This document shows, piece by piece, positions 52,974 through 61,450 of a DNA stretch of 64,000 nt; positions within the stretch are counted from its first letter, which is position 1; every line of letters begins with the position of its first letter. Position numbers and translations under genes: made by a program. The notes under the pieces are model-generated. The model had not been told where the DNA came from, searched no databases, and was given only the letters and a program-made list of their open reading frames with translations. The stretch comes from G963674835 sp963674835 (GTDB lineage: Bacteria; Planctomycetota; Planctomycetia; Pirellulales; Thermoguttaceae): assembly GCA_963674835.2 (NCBI GenBank), contig CAXXKC010000002.1, positions 434,001-498,000 of the forward strand, in the 5' to 3' direction.

Positions 52974-55398
52974 GAACCGCCTCGGAGAGATCTTCCTGGG
53001 CTAGCAACGGGGCCTTCCGGCCGATCGGCAACAGGCTGACCAGCGATCCGACGGCCACCTGGGCGGCCAGCGAGAGGGGCATGGCCCAGAGGAAACTGAT
53101 GCCCTTGGTTCCGGTGATGTCTTCCCAGTAGTTCACGGCCACGACCACAACGATTCCCGCCACCGCGCCGGCGATGGTACCGACGCCGGTTGCCCAACGC
53201 ACGAACATGGCCATGAAGAAGAGCCCGAACAGCGGGGCGGTCAGTAGGTTGACCACCTTGTAGCAGAGTTCGAGCAGGTTGCCCTGCACCATGCCGACGA
53301 AGCTGCTGAGGAAGACGACGATGAGACCGACCAGGACGGAGACGTACTTGGCCCGTCGCACGGAACTGTCGTGGTCGGGCGTCTTGCGGCGGAACCGATC
53401 GATGAAGTCGACCGTGATGACGGAGCAGGACGAGTTCACCCCGGCCGATAGACTCGACATGGCCGCGGCCAGCAGCCCGGCTACGACGAGGCCGCTTAGC
53501 CCGGCGGGCAGACCGAAGACGATGAAACGGGGGAAGAACTGATCGGCATCGGAGATCAGGGATTGACCGTCTGGCAGCAACTGGGGATTGGTGCGGAAAT
53601 AGCCCAGCAGCGCCAGGCCGAGCACGGCGAGGAACATTCCGACGAGAAAGTCGGACGTGAGAGTGACGGCCATGACGCGGCGTGCGGCCTTGACGTCGCG
53701 CGTGGACAGGTACCGCTGGATGGCCATCTGGTCGGAGCCCGAGGTGCATACCCACCATGCGAACGTCGCAAACGCTGCGCCCAGGGCGGTCACGCGGGCC
53801 GTCGTGCTGGAGATCCAAACCGGCGGCGGCCAATGGGCCGGCCAGGCAGTCGGCCACCACGCGCCGACCCCGCCCATCTTGATCGTTACGACGATGATGG
53901 CAACGATTGCGGCGCTGAAGAGAATGGCGGTTTGGATGACATCGGTGAGAACGACGGCGCGAATGCCGCCCATCGAGGTGTACATGATCGTGATGGCACC
54001 GAGGACGGCGCAGAGCAAGGGCGTCGACCATTCGGGCAGGCCCATCAGCGGCACGAGGACCTTGCTCGTCGTGGCATAGACGATCAGGGCCATCCATCCC
54101 AACCGCAACGCCAGGAACAAGAAGGAGCCGAGCATGCGGACTGCCAGCCCGAGCCGTTTCTCGAGGATCTCGTAGGCGCTGGTGACCCTCAGCTTCATGA
54201 TGAAGGGGATCAGCAGCCAACCGACGACGAGATAGGTCAAGGGGTGAGCCAGGTAGGTGCAGAGCATCATCGGGCCGTACTTGATGATCTCGCCGGGCCA
54301 GGCCAGATACGAAATCGTGCTCAGCAGGGTGGCGAACAGCGATAGGCCGACGTTGAGCGGGCGCATTTGCCGATTGCCGAGCAGATAGTCGTCGGCCGAG
54401 ACGTTTCGCCGGGAATAGTACCATCCGACGGCAAGCATGCCGAAGGCATACACGGCGATGACGAGCCAATCCACACCGACCAGGCGGTGCGACACGCGGC
54501 GGCCAACACGCAGCGTGGCCCATGCGGCGGTCGACTGGACATCGGGATCCGGATCCTCCAGGCCGCCGACCAGCACGGGTATATCGTCGTTCGTCGCAAT
54601 TCGGCCCAATGCGTGAAAGGCTTTGGATCGATCGGCATTGGTTCCGGTCCGGGCGTACTGGACTAGCTGCTGCCGGTAGAGCGTCTGTGGCTCGCCGGTG
54701 GCGTGGACCGCGGCCGCAGCGATGAGGTTCGCGCGGACGGGCGAATCGGTCGGCTCACGATCGACGGCGGCCAAGAGCGCCTGACGCGTGGCGTCGTTGA
54801 CTTGCTGGAGATGGCCGACGGCGTAGGCCGCCGCGTCGCGCACGGCAGGATCGGAGGAGGTCAAGAGCTGGGCGAGTTGCGATTCGGCGTCGGCACACGA
54901 CGAGTTGTATCGGACCCACTGCAGATAGGCGAGCCAGGGGCCGTCGGCTGCCTTCGTACACGATTGGAGCGACTGGCGATGTTCCTCGGGGACAGCGTCA
55001 CCGATCTCGCCGAGCGTTCGGGCGGCGAGCGCCCGGTCGGCGGCCGTGCTATCGAGCACGACGGCGAGGATCTTTTCAACCCAGGGAATGCGGGTCTCGC
55101 CGTAGGCAAGGCGTGCCCGGATGTTCCAAGCGTCGATCTCTGCAGCTACGTGGTCGCCGGCCTGCTGTTGGTCACGCCCGACAACTGCATCGACGCCCTG
55201 CGGGTAGCCGAGGGAAATGAGAAACTCGGCGGCGTGCATACTCTGGGCGCGATCCTGCCGAGCCAAGTTGCGCCGCAGCAGGTCGAGGGCGCGCCCTCGC
55301 AATTGGGGCGTCACTTGCTGGACATCGGCTGCCGCGGCCACAACCGGCATAAGGGCCGGCAGCAACAGCGCAAGTAACAGCAAGCGCGCTCGGCTCAT
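52966..55398 (-). CDS. HEAT-repeat domain fused to a sodium:solute symporter (SSS family)
   Basis: 810 residues. A signal-like N terminus (LLLLALLLPALMPVVAAAAD, 1-24) is followed by about 280 residues of HEAT-like helical pairs (DSTAADRALAARTLGEIGD, SSDPAVRDAAAYAVGHLQQ, DDIPVLVGGLEDPDPDVQSTA). From about 313 to 790 it is a standard SSS transporter with about 13 membrane helices; GNRQMRPLNVGLSLFATLLSTISYLAWPGE holds the family signature near helix 2. The HEAT part would lie on the outer face and may recruit or sense the substrate. GGGAGGAG precedes the start. Overlaps the amidohydrolase gene. Confidence 0.88.
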   Translation of the reverse strand: MSRARLLLLALLLPALMPVVAAAADVQQVTPQLRGRALDLLRRNLARQDRAQSMHAAEFLISLGYPQGVDAVVGRDQQQAGDHVAAEIDAWNIRARLAYGETRIPWVEKILAVVLDSTAADRALAARTLGEIGDAVPEEHRQSLQSCTKAADGPWLAYLQWVRYNSSCADAESQLAQLLTSSDPAVRDAAAYAVGHLQQVNDATRQALLAAVDREPTDSPVRANLIAAAAVHATGEPQTLYRQQLVQYARTGTNADRSKAFHALGRIATNDDIPVLVGGLEDPDPDVQSTAAWATLRVGRRVSHRLVGVDWLVIAVYAFGMLAVGWYYSRRNVSADDYLLGNRQMRPLNVGLSLFATLLSTISYLAWPGEIIKYGPMMLCTYLAHPLTYLVVGWLLIPFIMKLRVTSAYEILEKRLGLAVRMLGSFLFLALRLGWMALIVYATTSKVLVPLMGLPEWSTPLLCAVLGAITIMYTSMGGIRAVVLTDVIQTAILFSAAIVAIIVVTIKMGGVGAWWPTAWPAHWPPPVWISSTTARVTALGAAFATFAWWVCTSGSDQMAIQRYLSTRDVKAARRVMAVTLTSDFLVGMFLAVLGLALLGYFRTNPQLLPDGQSLISDADQFFPRFIVFGLPAGLSGLVVAGLLAAAMSSLSAGVNSSCSVITVDFIDRFRRKTPDHDSSVRRAKYVSVLVGLIVVFLSSFVGMVQGNLLELCYKVVNLLTAPLFGLFFMAMFVRWATGVGTIAGAVAGIVVVVAVNYWEDITGTKGISFLWAMPLSLAAQVAVGSLVSLLPIGRKAPLLAQEDLSEAVHD

Positions 55399-55411
55399 CC
55401 TTCACTCCTCC

Positions 55412-56497
55412 CTAGGGCAAGTGTCGTTCGAAGAACTCCAGGCAATTGGTGCCGAAGATGCGATCGATGTCGGGGTCTTGATAGCCGCGGCCCGCCAACA
55501 GCTCACCGAGCTTCTGCAGGTCGGCGATCGTGTCGAGGCCGTAGGGGGTTTGCTCGGTACCGTAGCCTCCGTCGAGGTCACTTCCCAGGCCCGCGTGCCG
55601 GCAGTCGCCTGCAAGCTGGCAGAGATGATCGATGTGGTCGACGACGGCTTCCAGAGTGACGGCCTCGCGGGGGACCTGATCGATTTTCCAGTCGGGATAG
55701 AGCATCCAGGCGTCCAGGGCGACCCCGATGATGGCGTCGCGCTGGATCAGGCGGTGTATCTGCCCGTCGGAGAATTGCCGCTGCCCGGGTACGAGAGCGC
55801 GGCAGTTGTTGTGGCTGGCCAGCACCGGACCGGAGAAACGGTCGAGGGCTTCCCAGAATCCTTCATCGGTCAGGTGCGTCACGTCGAGGATGATGCCCAG
55901 CCGTTGGAACTCCTTGAGGAGCCGGAGTCCCTCGGGAGTCAGACTTCCGGAGGCACCGGTGCCGGCAGCGTAGCGGCTCACTCCGTAATGGACCAGGCTG
56001 GCAACTCGCAGTCCCTGTGCGAACCAGGTTTCGGCCTGCTCGGGAGCCACGATCACATCGGCCCCTTCCAGGGCGAGGATCATCCCGACAGGCAACGGTT
56101 GGGATGAATCAGTGGCCCATTGGTGCCAGTGGTCGGTCAGATCGGCCGCCGTGCGAAGCATTCGCAGCAGGCCACGCTGTTCGATGAGCCGATAGTAGGC
56201 CAATTGCCCCTGACCAGCAGCATAGGTGATTTCCGGATGGCTGTAGTCGAGGCTCATGCGGTTGGTGCTCTCGGGCGGCCGAATGTCGGCCTTGGTGCGG
56301 GCCTGGATGGTTGCCAGGCACACGGCCACGCCGCCTTGGCGCATCTCCGGTAGACAGGTCGTGGCGTGGCCGCGCGCGTCGTCGTCGGTCAGGCCGGCCT
56401 CGCGGCGATTGATCTCGTCGAGCGAACAGGTGAGGTCACGTCCCCACGACATTGCGTTCCACGCCAAATCCAAATGCGTATCGAAGATTAGTCTCAT
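55412..56497 (-). CDS. Membrane dipeptidase-family (M19) amidohydrolase
   Basis: 361 residues. Metal ligands of the renal dipeptidase family are all seen: H8 and D10 (DTHLDLAW), E144 (ALEGADV), H208 (DVTHLTD), H229 (ASHNN), and the SDLDGG motif (D307/D309). No signal peptide, so cytoplasmic. Family members cleave dipeptides, D-amino-acid amides or related substrates. The start overlaps the stop of the upstream dehydrogenase gene by ATGA (56494-56497), and the end is 13 nt before the symporter gene: one operon. Confidence 0.9.
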   Translation of the reverse strand: MRLIFDTHLDLAWNAMSWGRDLTCSLDEINRREAGLTDDDARGHATTCLPEMRQGGVAVCLATIQARTKADIRPPESTNRMSLDYSHPEITYAAGQGQLAYYRLIEQRGLLRMLRTAADLTDHWHQWATDSSQPLPVGMILALEGADVIVAPEQAETWFAQGLRVASLVHYGVSRYAAGTGASGSLTPEGLRLLKEFQRLGIILDVTHLTDEGFWEALDRFSGPVLASHNNCRALVPGQRQFSDGQIHRLIQRDAIIGVALDAWMLYPDWKIDQVPREAVTLEAVVDHIDHLCQLAGDCRHAGLGSDLDGGYGTEQTPYGLDTIADLQKLGELLAGRGYQDPDIDRIFGTNCLEFFERHLP

Positions 56498-57480
56498 GGC
56501 TGCTCAAGCGGAAAGTACTTGTTCATCAGTTCGCGCACCGTCCACGCATGCTCGCGGAACAGTTCCTCCCATCGCCGGGCCTCTTCCTCGGTGTAGCTGT
56601 AGAAACCCCGACCGTTGACGATACCACGAGCATCGGTGGCCGCCAACTGGCTAAACATTTCGGGCAGTTTGGTGGCGTTGCTCAGCGAAGGAAGAACGCC
56701 TTCGACCGCCTTGGCGTAGAGGGAAGGCCCGCCGGTCAGGTCAATCCAACGAAACGGGCCGCACATGGTCGCCCAAAGGCCCAGGGCATTGCGGGCCGAA
56801 CGGTCGACCGTTTCGATGTCGGCCACGCCGCTTGCGACCAAGTTCATCGCCTCGCGGTACATCGCATAGCCCAGCCGATTGACAATGAACGCCGGCACGT
56901 CCTTCTGGACCAGCGAGGGCTCCTTGCCGACGGCCTTGCCCAGTTCGGCCGCTTTCTGGAAGGCGGCGTCGGAGGTCTGCTCGCCACGGATCAACTCGAG
57001 AAACCGCGTGGCGTGCGCCGGCTCGGCCCAGTGCATGCCCAGGAACCGCTCGGGGTGCTTGCGGTCCTGCTGCAGTCGGCTGATGGGCAGGGCCGAGGTG
57101 TTGCTGGCGATGGGCACGTCGGGCCCGACGACCGCTTCCAGCTCGTCGAAGATCTGGCGTTTGGCGGCGGCGTCTTCCACGACACTTTCGATCACGAAGT
57201 GACAGGAGGCAAACGGGGCGATGCTGTCGACCGGCTCGTACCGAATGGGCCACTGGTCGGCCAAACCGGCGGGAAAACCGGCGCGCGTGATGAGGTCGTC
57301 GATAGCCCGGGCTATGTAGCGGCGGGCGGCCTCGTGCGTTTCCTGGCGGCGAGTGAACGCGATGACGCGAACGCCGTGCCCAAGCAGACACGCGGCAATT
57401 CCACGACCCAGCAGACCCAGGCCGGCGACTCCGATCGTCTGCGATGTTGCGGCGACGGGCTCGGTGGGGGTGCGACTCAT
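56494..57480 (-). CDS. 3-hydroxyacyl-CoA dehydrogenase-family NAD-dependent enzyme
   Basis: 328 residues. GVAGLGLLGRGIAACLLGHG is the NAD-binding motif. ASNTSALPISRL and HWAEPAHATRFLELIRGEQTS follow the family, with the catalytic His in the FLGMHWAEP position. The C-terminal domain has VPAFIVNRLGYAMYREAMNL and GGPSLYAKAVEG. No other beta-oxidation genes are near, so the likely substrate is a small 3-hydroxy acid, as for L-gulonate or lambda-crystallin-type enzymes, and not a fatty acyl-CoA. Overlaps the M19 gene by four nt. Confidence 0.85.
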   Translation of the reverse strand: MSRTPTEPVAATSQTIGVAGLGLLGRGIAACLLGHGVRVIAFTRRQETHEAARRYIARAIDDLITRAGFPAGLADQWPIRYEPVDSIAPFASCHFVIESVVEDAAAKRQIFDELEAVVGPDVPIASNTSALPISRLQQDRKHPERFLGMHWAEPAHATRFLELIRGEQTSDAAFQKAAELGKAVGKEPSLVQKDVPAFIVNRLGYAMYREAMNLVASGVADIETVDRSARNALGLWATMCGPFRWIDLTGGPSLYAKAVEGVLPSLSNATKLPEMFSQLAATDARGIVNGRGFYSYTEEEARRWEELFREHAWTVRELMNKYFPLEQP

Positions 57481-57519
57481 GGTGTGTGTTCCGGGAAGTT
57501 GAAGCGGGATGTTCAGAGA

Positions 57520-58662
57520 CTATTGCGGTGGAACCAGAGTGGCGCCGGCATTGATGCTCAGGGGCATGAGGATGCGCTCCGTGTCGTCCAGCGGGCGGAT
57601 GCCGTCGCACATTTCGTGGAGCAGCGCTGCGGCCTTGCGGCCGAGTTCGGCCTCGTCGACCATGACGGACGTGAGACGCCGGAGCACGGCCCCGTTGCGC
57701 CACGTGCCGCCGAACCCGATCAGGGACACGTCTTCGGGGACGCGAATCCCCAGAGTTCCCAACAGGACGAAGATCAGTTCGGCCAGGGTATCGAAACTAG
57801 CCATGATGGCGGTCGGCGGCTTCGGTCCGAGGCACATCTGACGCAAGGCGGCGAGCACCTGAGGCTCCTGCAGGGCCTGATCGGGATCGAAGGAATCGCC
57901 GCAATAGAGGAGGTGGCTGGGCACTTCACCTCCGGCGGCCTCCAGTACTGCCCGCAGGCCGTTCTCGTATGCCTGGGTGGCCCAGGACTGATGGCTGGCG
58001 AAGAACGCGACGCGCCGGTGCCCTTGCTCGGCGAGTGCCTGGCCGGCCAGACGACCTACCTCCTCGAACGGAATGGCGATCAGCGGCGCCTTGATCTCGT
58101 CGATCGCTCGATGGCAGAAGACGACCGGCGTGCCGCGCTTCTGGAGCGGGCGAATCTGGTAGGGGGGCGTCGGCGGGTGGGTGGTTGGGACGATGGCCAC
58201 GCCGTCGACCTCGCGGTCGAGCAATTGCAGAATGGCGGCCGCCTGGCGCTGCAAATCGTTGCCTGTGCTGCAAACGACCGCCTGGCAATACCCGTCGTTT
58301 GCGGCTGCTTCGAAGCCGTGGAGGAGCGAACCGTAGAAACCGCGACGGGTCTCGGGCACTACGAGGGCGAAGGCGCCGGCAGCACGGCGGAGCCGCCGAG
58401 GGACGTTCTCACGAACGAAGGTGCCTTTGCCCCGCACACGCACGATGAGGCCTTCGCGTTCCAGTTCCGACAGTGCCTGGCGCACGGTGTTTCGGGCGAC
58501 CCCGAACGCCCCGGCCAGTTCCAACTCGGGAGGCAAAGCGTCGCCGGCTTCAAGACGCCCGGCGGCGAGTTCTTCGAGCAGATGGCTCTTCAGACGCTCG
58601 TACTTCGGCAGGGAGGCCTCGGTGCGCTGCCAATCGGGAGTTTGCTGCGAGGGTCGATTCAC
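57520..58662 (-). CDS. GntR-type regulator with LacI-like sensor domain
   Basis: 380 residues from GTG 58662. A winged helix-turn-helix lies at about 18-85: LPKYERLKSHLLEELAAGRL, FGVARNTVRQALSELEREGL and RGKGTFVRE, the classic GntR pattern. A periplasmic-binding-protein-like sensor follows (about 95-375, AFALVVPETRRGFYGSLLHG, then DVSLIGFGGTWRNG), the layout of AraR-type regulators that bind sugars. A longer open frame upstream adds an unlikely leader. No clear ribosome site precedes the GTG. It is the first gene of a five-gene operon and lies divergent from the exported propeller gene, so it probably controls both sides. Confidence 0.85.
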   Translation of the reverse strand: MNRPSQQTPDWQRTEASLPKYERLKSHLLEELAAGRLEAGDALPPELELAGAFGVARNTVRQALSELEREGLIVRVRGKGTFVRENVPRRLRRAAGAFALVVPETRRGFYGSLLHGFEAAANDGYCQAVVCSTGNDLQRQAAAILQLLDREVDGVAIVPTTHPPTPPYQIRPLQKRGTPVVFCHRAIDEIKAPLIAIPFEEVGRLAGQALAEQGHRRVAFFASHQSWATQAYENGLRAVLEAAGGEVPSHLLYCGDSFDPDQALQEPQVLAALRQMCLGPKPPTAIMASFDTLAELIFVLLGTLGIRVPEDVSLIGFGGTWRNGAVLRRLTSVMVDEAELGRKAAALLHEMCDGIRPLDDTERILMPLSINAGATLVPPQ

Positions 58663-58741
58663 GGGACTGGCTGATTTTCGCTCGAAGACGCATCGAGGAC
58701 TGTGCAGGCTCCTTGCCGGCAGTGAAGTTGTAGGAACATTT

Positions 58742-58770
58742 AGTGTACTTATCGTCGTTGGGCGAGGCAA
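58742..58770 (-). promoter_or_regulatory. Regulator promoter TTGCCT-17-TACACT
   Basis: On the minus strand TTGCCT (58765-58770) and TACACT (58742-58747) are 17 nt apart, 80 nt above the GTG start. One copy of the GTACTTAT motif overlaps the -10. Confidence 0.55.
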
Positions 58771-58813
58771 TGCCATGCAGACGAAAGCAACGAGAAACAA
58801 CGTAAGTACTTAT
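58745..58813. promoter_or_regulatory. Two GTACTTAT copies, candidate operators of the GntR regulator
   Basis: gtacttat occurs at 58745-58752 and 58806-58813, 61 bp apart (about six helical turns). The second lies in taagtactta, a perfect 10-bp palindrome (58803-58812). The first overlaps the -10 of the regulator's own promoter, the second is about 70 bp above the -35 of the divergent gene. The arrangement suits autorepression with looping. Not a proven site. Confidence 0.45.
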
Positions 58814-58881
58814 TGAAAAGCTAGTTGCGAGCACACATGGCCTTCGCGGCGCCGTCTTCATAGCAATTCGTACGGAGATCG

Positions 58882-58910
58882 TTGCAGAGGCGGTCTATAC
58901 CAATTAGAAT
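58882..58910 (+). promoter_or_regulatory. Promoter TTGCAG-17-TAGAAT for the exported propeller gene
   Basis: TTGCAG (58882-58887) and TAGAAT (58905-58910) are 17 nt apart. The ATG is 53 nt downstream of the -10. The 301-nt divergent gap (58663-58963) holds no other gene. Confidence 0.6.
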
Positions 58911-58963
58911 CAGACACCTGTCCGAGCGGTGGTTCCATGACGTCGAACAACGAGGAGCTGACG

Positions 58964-60478
58964 ATGATTTCTTTGCGCCGCGCAGCCGTCGGGGTGCTGG
59001 GAGCAACGATGCTCTTGGCAGGAATGAACGATGGGTTTCAGCAACAGGCGTGCCGAGCCGGTGAGCAAGCCACAGCGGCCGTGAAGAAGCCAGCCGCCGC
59101 CAAGCCCGTGGCAATCGATTCCCGCCGCGAGTTGTTCGTCGACTACTTCCTTATCGATCAGCTCACCGGCACGCGTTTGGAACTGAACCATCCGATCAAC
59201 GTCGGCAACGTGTTCCAGTTCGACAAGCCGTGGGAAGGAATATTCTCCGGGTACGTGACGGTGATCAAGGACGGGGGCCGATACCGCCTTTACTACCGGG
59301 GACGGCCCGAAGCTGGGGCCGACGGTCGGCCGGGTGAATGCACGTGCTACGCTGAGTCGTCGGACGGCATTCACTGGACCAAGCCCGACCTGGGGCTGTT
59401 CGAGGTTGGGGGAAGCAAACACAACAACGTGATCCTCACGGAATCGCCCTATACGCACAATTTCTGCCCAATGCTGGATACGCGACCCGGTGTCGTTCCG
59501 GAGCAACGTTACAAGGCGTTGGGCGGGGTCCAGTCGAGCGGACTGGTAGCGTTCGTTTCCGCAGACGGCATTCAGTGGAAGAAGCTCCAGGACAAGGCGG
59601 TGTTCACCCAGGGCGCGTTCGACTCGCAGAACCTGGCCTTCTGGTCGGAGGCGGAGAACTGCTATTTGTGCTATTTTCGCGTCTTCGCCAACGGTGTCCG
59701 GCGTATTTCGCGGACCACGAGCCAGGACTTCGTTCATTGGGCGGCGCCCGAATTGATGCAGTATGAGCGGAGAGGCGGCCCGGTACCGCTCGAACACCTG
59801 TATACCAACCAGACGGGTGCCTACTTCCGCGCCCCGCACATCTACGTTGCCACGGCCGCCCGATTCATGCCGGGCCGACAAGCGATCACCGACCAGCAGG
59901 CGGCGGCGATCCACGTGCACCCGAGCTACTACAAGGACGTTTCGGACTCGGTACTGCTCACTTCGCGCGGCGGCAACGTTTACGATCGCACGTTTATGGA
60001 GGGCTTCGTACGCTCGGGGATCGGCCCGGAAAACTGGGTATCGCGAACGAACTACCCGGCGCTGAATGTGGTCGAGACCGGTCCGACCGAAATGTCGATG
60101 TACGTGCACCACAACTACGGTCAGCCGACCGCACACCTGTGCCGTTATGTCATGCGGCTGGACGGGTTTGGGTCAGTCCGTGCGCCCTACGACGGCGGTG
60201 AGATGGTGACCAAGCCCCTGACCTTCACAGGGAAACGGTTGATGGTCAACTTCGCCACGTCGGCGGCCGGAGGCATCCGGGTGGAGGTTCAGGATGCTGC
60301 GGGGAAGCCGATTCCCGGCTTTGCGCTGGCCGAATCGATCGAACTGATCGGCAATGAGATCGAGCGCGAGGTGGCTTGGAAAGGCGGGCCCGATCTTGGT
60401 ACACTTTCGGGCAAGCCGATTCGCCTGAGATTCGTCATGAAAGACGCCGATCTGTACGCCCTTCGCTTCGCGCCGTGA
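58964..60478 (+). CDS. Exported five-bladed-propeller (GH32/GH43-like) protein
   Basis: 504 residues. A signal-like N terminus (ISLRRAAVGVLGATMLLAG) is followed by SRRELFVDYFLIDQLTG, a segment common to planctomycete exported proteins, then repeated blades: SGYVTVIKDGGRYRLYYRG, CYAESSDGIHWTKPDLG, AFVSADGIQWKKLQD, TTSQDFVHWAAPEL. SSDGIHWTKP-type turns resemble GH32/GH43/GH130 propellers. No catalytic triad can be fixed. A C-terminal beta-sandwich (TGKRLMVNFATSAAGGIRVEV) follows. The ATG has GAGGAG upstream. First gene of the plus-strand side of the GntR-controlled locus. Confidence 0.7.
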   Translation: MISLRRAAVGVLGATMLLAGMNDGFQQQACRAGEQATAAVKKPAAAKPVAIDSRRELFVDYFLIDQLTGTRLELNHPINVGNVFQFDKPWEGIFSGYVTVIKDGGRYRLYYRGRPEAGADGRPGECTCYAESSDGIHWTKPDLGLFEVGGSKHNNVILTESPYTHNFCPMLDTRPGVVPEQRYKALGGVQSSGLVAFVSADGIQWKKLQDKAVFTQGAFDSQNLAFWSEAENCYLCYFRVFANGVRRISRTTSQDFVHWAAPELMQYERRGGPVPLEHLYTNQTGAYFRAPHIYVATAARFMPGRQAITDQQAAAIHVHPSYYKDVSDSVLLTSRGGNVYDRTFMEGFVRSGIGPENWVSRTNYPALNVVETGPTEMSMYVHHNYGQPTAHLCRYVMRLDGFGSVRAPYDGGEMVTKPLTFTGKRLMVNFATSAAGGIRVEVQDAAGKPIPGFALAESIELIGNEIEREVAWKGGPDLGTLSGKPIRLRFVMKDADLYALRFAP

Positions 60479-60584
60479 AACGCCCTGTTGGACGGTTCGA
60501 ACGAGGCTCGGCCCACGCTTTGGCGGTTGGGCGAATCGGGCACCGGTGGAACCTAACGATCGAGACAACCTGGAGTGAACCAAG

Positions 60585-61382
60585 ATGCGACCAAGTCGCG
60601 TGAAGGCGAAGTTGCGGCGGAATGAGCCTGCGCTGGTTACCGTGCTGCACCTGACGGACCCGTCCCTGTTCGAACTGACCAGCCTGATGGGGTTCGATGG
60701 GATATGGATGGACATGGAACACCACACGTACAGTGTGGAGACGGCGGCGGCGTTGATGCGCGCGGCCAGGATCGGTGTTTCGGATATTGTGGCACGGCCC
60801 GCCAAGGGCGAGTACATGCGGATGCTGCGGATGCTTGAGGCCGGCGCGCAGGGCATCATGTACCCGCGCTGTGACGACGCGGCCGAGGCGGCCGAGGTAG
60901 TCCACTGGGCCAAATTCGCGCCCCAGGGGGCAAGGGGATTCGACGGCGGAAACGCCGACATGCCCTACTGCACGATGCCGATCGACGAGTACGTTCGCCA
61001 GGCCAACGAGGAGACGTTCATCATAGCGCAGATCGAGTCGCCGAAGGCGTTGGACCAAGTGGATGAGATCGCCGCGGTGGACGGGGTGGACATTGTCATG
61101 CTGGGTCCGGCCGATTTCAGCATTCTCAGCGGCATTCCCGGCCAGTTCGATCATGCGAAGATGGACGAAGCTCGCCGCAAGATCGCGGCTGCCGCCAAGC
61201 GTCACGGAAAGCACTGGGGTTGCCCGAGCTTCGGGCCAGAGATGACGGAGCAACTGCTGGAAATGGGCGCCCGGTTCATTTGCCATATGGCCGATATCGT
61301 CCTGGTCAAAAACGGCCTGGAGAAGATCCAGCGAGATTTTGCGCCGCTGGGTTTCACGTTCGAGAACCGTCTGAGCAGATGA
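60585..61382 (+). CDS. HpcH/HpaI-family aldolase
   Basis: 265 residues. Class II pyruvate aldolase motifs: WMDMEHHTYS with E45 and H46, R71 in VARPAKGEY, the metal ligands E151 (AQIESPKA) and D177 (LGPADFS), and GAQGIMYPRC. It splits or forms 2-keto-3-deoxy acids to give pyruvate and an aldehyde. The metal and substrate residues look intact. CTGGAGTGA lies upstream of the start, 106 nt after the propeller gene. Confidence 0.92.
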   Translation: MRPSRVKAKLRRNEPALVTVLHLTDPSLFELTSLMGFDGIWMDMEHHTYSVETAAALMRAARIGVSDIVARPAKGEYMRMLRMLEAGAQGIMYPRCDDAAEAAEVVHWAKFAPQGARGFDGGNADMPYCTMPIDEYVRQANEETFIIAQIESPKALDQVDEIAAVDGVDIVMLGPADFSILSGIPGQFDHAKMDEARRKIAAAAKRHGKHWGCPSFGPEMTEQLLEMGARFICHMADIVLVKNGLEKIQRDFAPLGFTFENRLSR

Positions 61383-61450
61383 TTGCCGCGCACGGCGAGG
61401 CTTGTCGGTCGCACATCGAACACTACGCATGATTGTGTGGAGTCCTATTC

